Source: Erythrobacter sp. (GTDB taxonomy: Bacteria > Pseudomonadota > Alphaproteobacteria > Sphingomonadales > Sphingomonadaceae). From it: a DNA stretch of 10,424 nt. Numbering within the stretch: the stretch's first letter is position 1; each line of letters starts with the position of its first letter. A program made the position numbers and the translations under genes. A model generated the notes under the pieces. That model searched no databases, was not told where the DNA came from, and saw only the letters and a list, made by a program, of their open reading frames with translations. The DNA lies in NCBI GenBank assembly GCA_002695185.1, contig NZOF01000002.1, positions 1 to 10,424 of the forward strand, given 5' to 3'. This document shows, one piece after another, positions 1 through 7,456 of the stretch.

Positions 1-23
1 CCGGTTGATACCGTCGCCTGATC

Positions 24-1616
24 CTACGACTTCCAGTTCCACGGGAGCAGTTCGTCGAGGCGGTTGATCTTGTGATCGTGGATACGGTCGAGGACATCAG
101 CAAGCCACGCTTGCGGGTCCAGCCCGCTCATCTTCGCCGTCTCGATCAGGGTCATGGCCCGGGCGAGGGTTTCCCCGCCGCTGTCGGAGCCAGCGAAGAG
201 CCAGTTGCGGCGGCCAACGCCGATCGGGCGCATGGCGCGCTCGGCCGGGTTGTTATCGATCCCGATGCGACCATCCTCGAGGAACAGTTCGAATGAGGGC
301 CAGCGGGAGAGCCCGTAGCGGAAGGCCTTCGCGAGATCGCCCTTGCCTGGGATGCGCGCCAGCTGGGCCTCGGCCCATGCCTTGAAGGCGTCGACCTGGG
401 GGCGGGAGTGCTGCTCCCGTGCGGCCTTGCGCAGGTCGGCGGGTTGGCCGGCGATCCGCCGTTCGACATCGTAGAGCTTCCCGATCCGGTCGAGCGCCTC
501 CCGCGCGATCTCGGACTTCGTGGCCTCCCAGACATCGTGAAAGTCACGCCGCAGATGTGCCCAGCAGGCCGCCTCACGGAACTGGCTGCTGCCGTCCGCG
601 CGGCGCTCGTAGAGCTGGCCAAAGCCTGCATAGGCGTCCGCCTGAAGGATACCGCTGCTGTTTTGCAGGTGCTGACGCGGATGCTCGCCTTTCCGGTCCG
701 GCGAGAAGCGGTAGACCACGCCTGGCGGCGCCGTGCCGGCCCAGGGCCTCTGGTCGGAGACATAGGCCCAGACCCGCCCCTGCTTGACCCCCTTGCCGAG
801 GCCGCGGTCGCGACGGGAGCGGTCCAGGACGCGGATTGGCGTGTCGTCCGCATGCAGCACGGGCGCCGCCATGACTTCGGCCTCGATCCTCTCGATGATC
901 GGCGCGAGCACCTTCATCGCCCGGCCGCACCAGTCCAGCAGTGTGCTGTCGGGCACGTCCGCACCCATGCGCGCGTAGATCTCGTTGAGGCGATAGAGCG
1001 GGACATGGTCATCGAACTTGGAGACCAGCACATGCGCCAACAGGCCCGGTCCGGCCATGCTGCCCGGAATCGGGCGGCTTGGCGCCGCGGGCTGCACCAT
1101 CCTCTCGCAGCGGCGGCAGGACTTCTTCACCCGTGCGATCTCGATGACCTTCATCTGCGCGGCGACCATGTCGAGAAGCTCGCTCACGTCCTCGCCGACC
1201 ACGCGAAGGTCACCGCCGCAATCAGGACAGCAGGTGCCGGGGTCGAGTTCCCGTCGCTCCCGCGGGGTCTCGTCGGAGACCCGGGGCCTGCGGCGGGGCT
1301 TCACCTCAGCGGATCCGGCATCGGCGGCGGGAGGTTCGGCATCCGCTTCGCCAGCCGGTTCATTGCGCTGTTCGGCGACGGCTATCAGCAGGTCTTCCAG
1401 CGCCAGCTCGAGCTGGGCGATCTCCCGTTCGATCTTCTCCGAGGACTTGCCGAAAGCCTGTTTCTGCAACCTGGCGATCCGCAGGCGCAGCGCCTGGACC
1501 AGCTGTTCGTGGGCCTGAAGCGTGGCCGACATGCGCGCATTCTCCGTCTGAAGCGCGACGATCATCGCCTTCAGAACGGTGGGGTCATCGGTGAGAATGT
1601 CGGCGTCTTCGGACAT
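24..1616 (-). CDS. tnpC: IS66 family transposase TnpC (DDE)
   Basis: This is the catalytic DDE transposase of the IS66 element, 530 aa from the ATG at 1616; a GTG at 1631 in the same frame would add five residues. The N-terminal region (about 15-90) is a leucine- and glutamate-rich coiled-coil stretch. It is followed by a basic segment and a zinc-finger-like pair of motifs (CCPDCGG and CRRCER). The IS66 core follows, with likely catalytic residues D257 (HADDTP), D327 (QADAYAGF) and E459 ([10 protein letters not shown]). The C-terminus ends in the family-typical LLPWNWKS. Length and domain order are normal for the family. It lies 62 bp downstream of tnpB. The start choice is uncertain because neither candidate has a strong ribosome binding site. 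Confidence 0.95.
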   Translation of the reverse strand: MSEDADILTDDPTVLKAMIVALQTENARMSATLQAHEQLVQALRLRIARLQKQAFGKSSEKIEREIAQLELALEDLLIAVAEQRNEPAGEADAEPPAADAGSAEVKPRRRPRVSDETPRERRELDPGTCCPDCGGDLRVVGEDVSELLDMVAAQMKVIEIARVKKSCRRCERMVQPAAPSRPIPGSMAGPGLLAHVLVSKFDDHVPLYRLNEIYARMGADVPDSTLLDWCGRAMKVLAPIIERIEAEVMAAPVLHADDTPIRVLDRSRRDRGLGKGVKQGRVWAYVSDQRPWAGTAPPGVVYRFSPDRKGEHPRQHLQNSSGILQADAYAGFGQLYERRADGSSQFREAACWAHLRRDFHDVWEATKSEIAREALDRIGKLYDVERRIAGQPADLRKAAREQHSRPQVDAFKAWAEAQLARIPGKGDLAKAFRYGLSRWPSFELFLEDGRIGIDNNPAERAMRPIGVGRRNWLFAGSDSGGETLARAMTLIETAKMSGLDPQAWLADVLDRIHDHKINRLDELLPWNWKS

Positions 1617-1678
1617 GCCGACAAATACCACGCCGTGTCGTCAAAAGCCAATAAAACAAAGGGAATTAGAGGGGTAAA

Positions 1679-2026
1679 TCACCCCACCCGTGCCGGCGGC
1701 GCACCCCAGTCCGGACGCCGCCAGTCGATCCCCTCCCAGAGCATGGCCAGCTGTGCCGAGGTCAGCCGGGCGATGCCACCTTCGGTGCTGGGCCAGGGGA
1801 AGCGACCGCGTTCGAGCACCTTGTAGTAGAGGCAGAAACCCTGGCCATCCCAGTAAAGCAGCTTCAGCCGGTCACCTTTGCGCCCCCGGAACGCAAAGAC
1901 CGCGCCGCTCGCGGGCTTCTGGCGCAGGACATCCTGAGCCATGGTCGACAGCCCCGCGATGCCCTTCCTCATGTCGGTGGCGCCGCAGGCCAGGTAGACC
2001 CGAACCCCGGTTCCCGGCCCGATCAC
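1679..2026 (-). CDS. tnpB: IS66 family accessory protein TnpB (Orf2)
   Basis: This is a 115-aa IS66 accessory protein required with TnpA and TnpC for transposition in studied members; its biochemical role is not well defined. The family signature is clear: GATDMRKGI near residues 15-23, then a central FAFRGRKGDRLKLLYWDG segment, then KVLERGRFPWP. Its ATG overlaps the tnpA stop by four bases (ATGA at 2023-2026), implying translational coupling. Length is normal and no disruption is visible. Confidence 0.95.
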   Translation of the reverse strand: MIGPGTGVRVYLACGATDMRKGIAGLSTMAQDVLRQKPASGAVFAFRGRKGDRLKLLYWDGQGFCLYYKVLERGRFPWPSTEGGIARLTSAQLAMLWEGIDWRRPDWGAPPARVG

Positions 2027-2391
2027 GCCGCGTCCACCGCCCGGATCAACCGGGTCAGCGCCTCTTCATCGATCCCGCTGTCGAACCTCAGGCAGCGACC
2101 GTTGCTCAGCCGCAGCTCGACCGGAACTGACCGAGACGGCGCGGGGGCGCTTGCCGGCTCCGGGCACGAACTAAAATCCACTGGCAGGAAAACGGCCCCG
2201 CGATCCGGCGACCATAGGCCTTTCTTCTTCAGATCACGCCGCCAGCCGTAGATCTGGGACCGCGTGATCTCGTGGCGCTGCGCGACCTGCGTCACCGACA
2301 CCCCGCCGACGCCGACTTCCGACAGGATCTCCAGCTTCTCATCTTCGCTCCACCGTCGGCGCCGTTCGACACCCAGAACCTCGCCCAGCAT
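2023..2391 (-). CDS. tnpA: IS66 family accessory protein TnpA (Orf1, HTH)
   Basis: This 122-aa protein is the first gene of the IS66 operon. Residues about 10-50 form a helix-turn-helix of the IS3/IS66 Orf1 type: WSEDEKLEIL, then VTQVAQRHEITRSQIYGWRR. That domain probably binds the element's ends. The rest is a low-complexity linker and a short conserved tail (VELRLSNGRCLRFD). The ATG at 2391 has a near-perfect GGAGGAG ribosome binding site four bases upstream. That site lies just inside the 40-bp terminal palindrome, so a transcript entering from outside could fold next to it. tnpB overlaps the 3' end by four bases. Confidence 0.93.
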   Translation of the reverse strand: MLGEVLGVERRRRWSEDEKLEILSEVGVGGVSVTQVAQRHEITRSQIYGWRRDLKKKGLWSPDRGAVFLPVDFSSCPEPASAPAPSRSVPVELRLSNGRCLRFDSGIDEEALTRLIRAVDAA

Positions 2392-2403
2392 GGCTCCTCC
2401 GAA

Positions 2404-2443
2404 TAAGACACGTGCATAACGACGTCGTTATGCACGTGTCTTA
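2404..2443. repeat. Perfect 40-bp palindrome at the IS66 end
   Basis: Bases 2404-2423 (starting TAAGACACGTG) are the exact reverse complement of 2424-2443, with no spacer. The outer arm plus C2444 reads GTAAGACACG on the minus strand, like an IS66 terminal inverted repeat. The inner arm has A instead of G at the matching first base, so it is probably not a second functional end. In RNA entering from outside the element, the hairpin would end about four bases before the tnpA ribosome binding site. Whether it works as a terminal repeat, a cruciform or a block on translation is inference. Confidence 0.9.
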
Positions 2444-2515
2444 CCTCGGAACCCCAGCCTCAGGCAGGCGGCCCCAATCGGTCGGTTACTGTCTATGTCA
2501 CTTGCGCCTTTCCAT

Positions 2516-2534
2516 ATTGGTCTGCAAATTGGTC
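2516..2534 (+). promoter_or_regulatory. ATTGGTC direct repeat before the GntR start
   Basis: ATTGGTC occurs at 2516-2522 and again at 2528-2534, 12 bp apart, ending 18 bases before the regulator's ATG. Two same-face direct repeats here could be an autoregulatory site. No convincing -35/-10 pair was identified nearby. This is a weak call based on position and repetition only. Confidence 0.25.
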
Positions 2535-2552
2535 CGTGGAAGGGGGCTGCAG

Positions 2553-3242
2553 ATGAGACGCAAAACAGCCGAACTGCGGTCAGCACTAGTCGGACTGCTG
2601 GAAGATCTGGAACCCGGAGCGCGATTGCCCGCCGAACGGGATCTGTCGCGCCAACTTGGTTGCAGTCGGCAGACACTCAGAACATGCCTGTCGGCGCTTG
2701 AGAAGGACGGTGCCATCTGGCGCCATGTCGGACAGGGCACCTTTCGCGGACCCAGGCCCCGGTATCTGCCGCTCCGTGACCTGTTATTGATCGAGGGTGC
2801 CACGCCACCCGACGTGATGCGGGCAAGGATGCTGTTGGAGCCGATGGTGGCGTCCGAAGCTGCGCGACATGCCGTTGCCAATGACATCGCCCTGTTGCGG
2901 CAGAAAGTCAGGCAGGGCCGTCAGGCCCCCGACCGCGCCGCATGCGAACAGGCGGACGACGCATTCCATCAAGCGTTGGCCAACATCTCGCGCAATCCGG
3001 TGCTTGTAGGCTTTCTCGGCTATCTGTCCGGCGTACGTCGTCGCGTTGCCTGGCAACGAGCGTGGGAAAGGACATATCGTCGCATCGGGGTGGAGGCGTT
3101 CAGAACCATCCACAGCGACCAGCATGACCGGATCGTCGATGCCGTCGAGCGTCATGATACCAGTGGCGCATCGGCGGCGATGGCGATTCATCTCGAAACG
3201 GTCAGCCTGGACATGGGTGCGACCGGCAATTCGGCCTCATGA
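2553..3242 (+). CDS. GntR family transcriptional regulator, FadR/FCD subfamily
   Basis: This is a 229-aa DNA-binding regulator. Residues about 5-68 form the GntR winged helix (LPAERDLSRQLGCSRQTLR, then the wing GQGTF). The C-terminal half is an FCD ligand domain with its usual acidic/histidine metal-site pattern: DDAFH, then SDQHDR, then a late H in AMAIHL. FCD regulators usually respond to small carboxylates or similar metabolites; the ligand here is unknown. The ATG at 2553 is chosen because AAGGGGG lies about eight bases upstream. An in-frame upstream ATG at 2412 lies inside the IS palindrome and would add 47 non-family residues. The next gene on the same strand is the sorA-like gene, 87 bp away, with a palindrome between them. 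This suggests the protein controls sulfite oxidation genes. Confidence 0.9.
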   Translation: MRRKTAELRSALVGLLEDLEPGARLPAERDLSRQLGCSRQTLRTCLSALEKDGAIWRHVGQGTFRGPRPRYLPLRDLLLIEGATPPDVMRARMLLEPMVASEAARHAVANDIALLRQKVRQGRQAPDRAACEQADDAFHQALANISRNPVLVGFLGYLSGVRRRVAWQRAWERTYRRIGVEAFRTIHSDQHDRIVDAVERHDTSGASAAMAIHLETVSLDMGATGNSAS

Positions 3243-3271
3243 GGTCTGTCAGGCCACCCCGTATTTGTCGA

Positions 3272-3291
3272 ATGGCACATTCGTGTGGCAT
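3272..3291 (+). promoter_or_regulatory. Candidate GntR operator palindrome
   Basis: ATGGCACA-TTCG-TGTGGCAT is an inverted repeat with seven of eight arm positions matching. It sits between the regulator stop and the sorA-like start (ATG at 3330). The position is right for control of the downstream genes by the adjacent GntR protein. It does not match the classic FadR consensus exactly, so the assignment rests on symmetry and location. Confidence 0.4.
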
Positions 3292-3329
3292 GATTCTTTC
3301 GAGGAGTCGCGAGGAAAGAGGAGGACCTC

Positions 3330-4639
3330 ATGCCAGATCACCTGGAAGATCGGGACAGCGATATTCATTCAGTCAGTGACCGGAGAACTCTGGACTGCGG
3401 CACGGACAATCCTGACACCGGGCGCCGCGCGCTTTTGCGCGGGGGGGGCCTCGGCCTTGGGGGCGGCCTTGGGGATGACCATCCCGTTCGAACGGAATCT
3501 GCCCATGGGGCTGATCCCGGTGGCGCTGGCGCAGGATACCGGACAGGAGCATCTGGGCGACAAGGATGGGCTTTCGGTGCTGAGCGACCGGCCGCTGAAC
3601 GCCGAGGTGCCGGCCTATTTGCTGGATGACGACCTCACGCCCTATGAGCATCTTTTCATCCGCATGAACGGGCTTGTCCCGCAGACCGCGCTGGACGGCG
3701 ACGCGGCTGGCTGGACGGTGACGATCGACGGTGAAGTCGACACGCCGCTGGAACTGAGCATCGAGGATCTGAAATCGGGGTTCGAGAATGTCACCAGCGC
3801 GCTGGTGCTGGAATGCGGCGGCAACGGGCGGGCGTTCTTCAACCCCGGCGCCTCGGGCAACCAGTGGACCACGGGCGCCGTCGGTTGCCCGGAATGGACC
3901 GGTGCGGCTCAAGGACGTGCTGGCCAAGGCCGGGGTCAAGGACAGCGCAGTCTATACCGCGCATTACGGCAATGACGTGCATCTTTCCGGCGATTCCGAG
4001 AAGGAGGTGATTTCGCGCGGGGTGCCGATTGACAACGCGATGGCCGAGGACGGGATCATCGCATGGGACATGAACGGGCAGGACATCCCGGCGCTGCATG
4101 GGTTTCCTTTGCGGCTGGTCATTCCGGGCTATCCGGGTTCGGCCTGCCAGAAATACCTGACCAAGATCACCATTCGGGATCAGGAACATGACGGGGCCAA
4201 GATGACCGGCTATTCCTATCGTCTCCCGGCCTATCCCGTCTCGCCGGGCACAGAGGTTCCTGAACAGGATATGGTGGTGATGACCGAAATGCCGGTCAAA
4301 TCGCTGGTCACCTTCCCGCGCACCGGGACCGAGGTGGCGTCGGGCACGGCCAGCGAGGTGCGCGGTCATGCCTGGGCCGGCAATGGTGACGTGGCAGCCA
4401 TGCATGTCTCGATCGATTTCGGCCAGCCCTGGCAGGAGGCCAGGCTTGACCCGCCGCCGAACCGATTTGCCTGGCAGCGCTGGCGTGCGGATGTGACACT
4501 GCCTCAGGCTGGCTACTATGAGGTCTGGGCGCGGGCGACCGACAAGAACGGGCTTAGCCAGCCGGTCACGACACCGGGCTGGAACCCGCGCGGTTACGGC
4601 AACAACATGGTGCATCGCATCGCCCTGATCGCGACATGA
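3330..4639 (+). pseudogene. sorA: SorA-type sulfite dehydrogenase, frameshifted twice
   Basis: This gene encodes a periplasmic molybdenum-cofactor enzyme oxidising sulfite to sulfate, of the sulfite:cytochrome c oxidoreductase (SorA/SorT) type. Translation starts at ATG 3330 behind AGAGGAGG. A Tat signal carries GRRALLRG (R32, R33). After a +1 shift at the G8 run (3441-3448) the frame continues ASALGAALGM and reaches ALAQ, a likely cleavage site. The Moco domain follows, with the Mo-ligand cysteine in LECGGNGR (about residue 162) and SRGVPI. A second shift lies near 3900-3906, between CPEWTG and RLKDVL; loss of one GT from an original GGTGTGCGG explains it. The Mo-co dimerisation domain then runs intact to GNNMVHRIALIAT. 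Correcting both shifts gives about 436 residues, a normal length. As written, the gene cannot make full-length protein. SoxC is a more distant alternative. Confidence 0.85.
3441..3448 (+). repeat. G8 homopolymer at a frameshift in the sorA-like gene
   Basis: Eight consecutive G lie within the Tat signal codons. Seven would keep the upstream RRALLRGG frame joined to the downstream ASALGAALG frame; eight breaks it. The tract could be a slippage-prone switch, a fixed mutation or a sequencing length error. Confidence 0.85.
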
Positions 4640-4650
4640 GGAGAGAGCGG

Positions 4651-5061
4651 ATGCGTGCCCTGATTTCCGCAGCGGTCGCCGTTGCCCTGTTAGGCATCCC
4701 TGCCGCGACAATGGCGCAGAGCCGTCCCGATCCGATGCGTGCTGCGGCTTCGGCGGCAGGAACACCGTCAGCCGACGATCCGATGGCGGCGCTGCGCGCA
4801 CCGGCGCAGGATCCCGAGGCGGAGATTTCCGCCAATGAAGAGCTTGGCGGACTGCCCGATGCGCGGGGTGCCGAGGATACGTTTTATCAGTGCACCGCCT
4901 GTCACTCCACCGAGATCATCAAACAACAACGGATCACCGATGCCCGTTGGGACGATCTGTGGCAGTGGATGGTCGACGAACAGGGCATGTTCGAGCCCGA
5001 ACCCGAGACGAAGACCGTGATCCTCGACTATCTCAAGGCCCACTTCTCGTCCGAGCGGTAG
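4651..5061 (+). CDS. Exported mono-haem cytochrome c, SorB-like
   Basis: This is a 136-aa protein with a Sec signal peptide (MRALISAAVAVALLG, cleavage likely after TMA) and one haem c site, CTACH (C81, C84, H85). A DDLWQWMVDEQGM segment downstream could supply the axial methionine. It follows the sorA-like gene directly and is the probable periplasmic electron acceptor of the sulfite dehydrogenase, as SorB is for SorA. ATG 4651 is preferred because AGGAG lies seven bases upstream. ATG 4636 overlaps the sorA stop by four bases and would place MRRER before the signal peptide. The residues after the signal, up to about 60, are low in complexity (A, P, D). The frame is intact even though its partner gene is broken. 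Confidence 0.88.
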   Translation: MRALISAAVAVALLGIPAATMAQSRPDPMRAAASAAGTPSADDPMAALRAPAQDPEAEISANEELGGLPDARGAEDTFYQCTACHSTEIIKQQRITDARWDDLWQWMVDEQGMFEPEPETKTVILDYLKAHFSSER

Positions 5062-5078
5062 CTGCCGCCCGGACGAGA
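5045..5078 (+). terminator. Hairpin overlapping the cytochrome stop codon
   Basis: TCTCGTCCG (5045-5053) pairs perfectly with CGGACGAGA (5070-5078). An inner GCGG/CCGC stem (5055-5058 with 5065-5068) extends it past one A-C mismatch. The TAG stop (5059-5061) lies in the loop. No U-run follows, so this is a terminator-like or mRNA-stabilising structure at the end of the plus-strand operon, before the convergent operon. Confidence 0.5.
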
Positions 5079-5176
5079 CGTAAGGTCGGGGTCAACGTGC
5101 ATCGCGCGGCCTCGTATCGCGGGCCTCACGATGTTGAGCGGTGGTAGACTGGTGCCGCGGCGGCCGACCGATGATA

Positions 5177-5527
5177 TCAGTTGCCTTCGAGATAGGCTTT
5201 CAGTGCCACAGCGTTGTTATGCGCCTCATCCTTGGCGGCGAAGACCAGCGTCACGCGCCCCTTGTCGAGCCTTTGCTTCAGCGGCGCGACGGCGTCGCCG
5301 TTCTTGTCCAGTTCCTTTGCATATCGCGTTTGGAATTCCTTCCACTTGGCCGGGTCGTGACCGAACCAGTCGCGCAGCGCGTCGCTGGGCGCGATTTCCT
5401 TCATCCAGTCGTCGAGGTGCAATTCTTCCTTCGAGACGCCGCGCGGCCACAGGCGGTCGACGAGGATGCGCTGCCCATCCGACGGCGCCGGGGCCTCATA
5501 CGCGCGCTTGAGCCAGATCTGTGTCAT
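5177..5527 (-). CDS. DUF488 family protein
   Basis: This is a 116-aa cytoplasmic protein of the DUF488 (YeaO-like) family, whose biochemical function is not established. Family motifs are clear: RILVDRLWPRGVSKEE near the N-terminus, then DWMKEIAPSDALRDWFGHDP, then a KWKEFQTRYAKEL helix and a C-terminal VTLVFAAKDEAHNNA strand. Length is typical. Its ATG overlaps the pdxY stop by four bases (5524-5527), so it is the last gene of the MOSC-pdxY-DUF488 operon. The gene is convergent with the cytochrome gene, with 115 bp between the stops. Confidence 0.9.
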   Translation of the reverse strand: MTQIWLKRAYEAPAPSDGQRILVDRLWPRGVSKEELHLDDWMKEIAPSDALRDWFGHDPAKWKEFQTRYAKELDKNGDAVAPLKQRLDKGRVTLVFAAKDEAHNNAVALKAYLEGN

Positions 5528-6417
5528 CGCATTTGCTCCGTTCCGGATTCAGGCATCGTCTCTCGACCCGTGGCCGTGACGATGGCATCGATGGCGGCTG
5601 CGATCGGCATTTCGGCCCAAGGCTCGCCGGATGTGCGCGCCAGTGCCGCCGCCACGCCCGCGACCGCCCGAGCCACGGCTGTGTCGAGATCGACCCCGAG
5701 GGCCAGCCGTGCCACTGTCAGGCCCGCCAGCAGATCGCCGGTGCCGGCCGGCCGGACCGGCAGCCTAGGCATCTTGATGATGCTGCGGCCGGCGTCGCTG
5801 ACCGTCACCGTGCCAAGCCGGTCTGGCCAGCCCTCGACCGGCACCGATGTCGCGACCACGGCAGGCGTGCCCAGAACGGCGCGGGCGGCGGCAACGGCAT
5901 CCGGGCCGTCGATGGCGACGCCGGAAAGCGCTTCCAGTTCGAACGCGTTCGGCAGGATCAGATCGGCCAGCGGCACGAGATCTTCGGCGAAAGCCCTGCG
6001 TAGCGCCGCATCGGCGAAAAAGCCCAGATCGGCGTCGCCAATCACCGGATCGCAGGCGTAAAGCAGATCCGGGTTCGCGTCCTTGGCTTGCCGCACAAAC
6101 GCGGCCACCACCGAGGCAGTCCCGGCCTGGCCCATGAAGCCCGACAGAATGGCCGTTGCGCGCTGGTGGATCCCGCGCTCGGCAAGGCCCGACAGGATCT
6201 CGTCGACCAGATCCGGGTCCAGCAGGCGGCCGCGCATCGAGGGATAGTGCGGATGGTTCGACAGTAGCGCAGTCGGCACTTCGATCACTTCGACCCCGCA
6301 GGCACGCATCGGCCAGGCAGCGGCGGAATTGCCGACATGGCCCCATGCGATCTGGCTCTGAATCGAGATGACGATGGGCAAGGGTCGGCCGGGGCGCTCC
6401 TCGGGTTCTGCACTCAT
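5524..6417 (-). CDS. pdxY: Pyridoxal kinase PdxY
   Basis: This 297-aa kinase of the ribokinase-like superfamily phosphorylates pyridoxal (and probably other B6 vitamers) with ATP in the cytosolic B6 salvage pathway. Visible signatures are SIQSQIAWGHVGNSAA at the N-terminus with the substrate-binding SNHPHYPSMRG region, CDPVIGD in the middle, LPNAFELEALSG, and the anion-hole/catalytic PAGTGDLLAGL with probable catalytic base D228. ATG 6417 is used because it forms an ATGA overlap with the MOSC gene stop and matches the start of the kinase fold. The frame stays open upstream to 6786, but that part is only the MOSC gene read out of frame. The DUF488 gene overlaps its 3' end by four bases. Confidence 0.93.
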   Translation of the reverse strand: MSAEPEERPGRPLPIVISIQSQIAWGHVGNSAAAWPMRACGVEVIEVPTALLSNHPHYPSMRGRLLDPDLVDEILSGLAERGIHQRATAILSGFMGQAGTASVVAAFVRQAKDANPDLLYACDPVIGDADLGFFADAALRRAFAEDLVPLADLILPNAFELEALSGVAIDGPDAVAAARAVLGTPAVVATSVPVEGWPDRLGTVTVSDAGRSIIKMPRLPVRPAGTGDLLAGLTVARLALGVDLDTAVARAVAGVAAALARTSGEPWAEMPIAAAIDAIVTATGRETMPESGTEQMR

Positions 6418-7103
6418 GCCGGCGTTTCCAGCCGGCGCGTCCAATCCTCGGTGCGCCCATTGGCCAGCCGCGCTTCGGCCATGTTCCGCCACCGTTCGGG
6501 CAGGCCGGGCAGTGCGGCGAAGGCGGTCAATGCCGTGCGGTTGTTTCGGTCCCGATAAAGAAGGGTCCAGACCCGATCGAGGCTCCATTCCGGATGCGGT
6601 CGTTCGACCAGCCGCGCCGTCTGCCCCGGCGCGATGTGCCCGGGTTTGAGAACACGGAAATACCAGCCAGTGCGCCCGGATTCCTGCACGCGACGTGCCA
6701 TGTCGTGCCGCTGGAAGCGCAGGTTCAGCCGCCAACAGGGTTGGCGCGCTTGACTCACCTCCAGCAATGCCTCGCCAAGCGTCCACTGATCGCCCAGACA
6801 GATATCGGCCTCGACTGCGCCGTGGACGACAAGATTTTCCCCGAAGGCACCGGGTTGAAATTCTGCCGCAAGCTCAGGAAGATCGTTGCGCCAGGCTGGA
6901 TAATGGGCGGCGGCATAGGCGTGGATGGCCTTGTCGGGGCCTCCATGATTGCGCCGGTCGCCCTGCTCATCACCATCCAGTCCACAGACTGCCGCGGCAA
7001 TCGGTCCTGCGACACTGTACTTGCGGATGCCACTCGGAATGGCTTCGGCACGGAGCGGCTTCACGCGACCGACACGCACCTGAGAGACAAGAAATTCAGG
7101 CAT
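6414..7103 (-). CDS. MOSC domain protein, YiiM-like
   Basis: This is a 229-aa protein with a MOSC (molybdenum-cofactor sulfurase C-terminal) domain of the YiiM type. Motifs visible are IPSGIRKY near the start, then GLDGDEQGDRRNHGGPDKAIHAY, GAFGENL, and VSQARQPCWRLNLRF, whose cysteine is conserved. The C-terminal part resembles the YiiM 3-alpha segment. E. coli YiiM is a molybdenum enzyme that reduces N-hydroxylated base analogues; a similar detoxification role is inferred here. ATG 7103 is preferred because AGGGGGG lies upstream; in-frame starts at 7124 and 7154 are possible. It is the first gene of the operon with pdxY and DUF488. It lies near, but convergent to, another Moco enzyme gene, so shared cofactor biology is possible but unproven. 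Confidence 0.88.
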   Translation of the reverse strand: MPEFLVSQVRVGRVKPLRAEAIPSGIRKYSVAGPIAAAVCGLDGDEQGDRRNHGGPDKAIHAYAAAHYPAWRNDLPELAAEFQPGAFGENLVVHGAVEADICLGDQWTLGEALLEVSQARQPCWRLNLRFQRHDMARRVQESGRTGWYFRVLKPGHIAPGQTARLVERPHPEWSLDRVWTLLYRDRNNRTALTAFAALPGLPERWRNMAEARLANGRTEDWTRRLETPA

Positions 7104-7456
7104 GACGAACCCCCCTGCATTCATTGGACCATCATGAAGGTTGAGACAAGTCATGTGCCGGCATCAGAAGGTGAGGCGTTCAGAGTGATCGGGTGAGTCA
7201 TAGAGTGCGCAATACGGCTTCGGCCCTGCGCTCTGCCTGAACACGTTCGCTTATACCCTGCGTCACGGCTCACGCGCTCGGCCTTAAGGCAATGAAATTG
7301 ACAGATATTCTTTTACGTTTATGCCCGTCAGAGCGATCCTGATGGTGCTGAACGGAAGTAAGGCGAAGGCCCGAAACAACCGCTATGCTCCGCGCGGTGG
7401 GATCCAACTCCGTAGAAGCCGACCGTAACCTGCGGCGGCGGCAAACAGAGCCAGTC
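7104..7456. other. Gap: MOSC upstream region and leader of degraded module
   Basis: I see no gene in this 353-bp gap. 7104-7285 should hold the MOSC operon promoter (minus strand), but no convincing -35/-10 pair was found. From about 7286 the sequence matches the leader of the intact downstream module: 7286-7341 aligns with 8161-8217 with one indel, and about 7370-7456 aligns with about 8485-8572. The bases that held the small ORF in the other copy are missing between 7342 and 7370. No tRNA or obvious attachment repeat was seen. Confidence 0.6.

Larger units (their letters stand above)
1..2444 (-). mobile_element. IS66-family insertion sequence, far end outside window
   Basis: Three minus-strand genes in the order tnpA, tnpB, tnpC are the standard IS66 set. 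The tnpA-proximal end is placed at 2444. Read on the minus strand from there, the sequence begins GTAAGACACG, and a GTAAG-type start is usual for IS66 termini. The opposite end, beyond the tnpC stop at 24, is not present in bases 1-23, so the element runs off the left edge. IS66 elements typically make 8-bp target duplications. If 2444 is the true end, the adjacent candidate is 2445-2452 (CTCGGAAC), whose partner would be off-window. All three genes are open, so the copy may be active. Confidence 0.9.

Noticed and set aside
408..1826. 472-codon plus-strand open frame
   Set aside because: It lies antisense to tnpC and crosses into tnpB. Its composition is that of a GC-rich shadow frame with no family motifs.
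2412..2552. Upstream in-frame start extending the GntR regulator by 47 residues
   Set aside because: It begins inside the IS palindrome, has no ribosome site and no family similarity, while ATG 2553 has a good AAGGGGG site.
3839..4801. 320-codon minus-strand open frame
   Set aside because: It is antisense to the sorA-like and cytochrome genes, whose motifs are unmistakable on the plus strand.
5141..6061. 306-codon plus-strand open frame
   Set aside because: It is a shadow of DUF488 and pdxY and is rich in low-complexity A, S and R runs.
7298..7326. TTGACA-based sigma-70 promoter for the DUF3489 remnant
   Set aside because: TTGACA is exact but no -10-like hexamer lies at 16-18 bp, and the TTGACA is not kept in the other copy.
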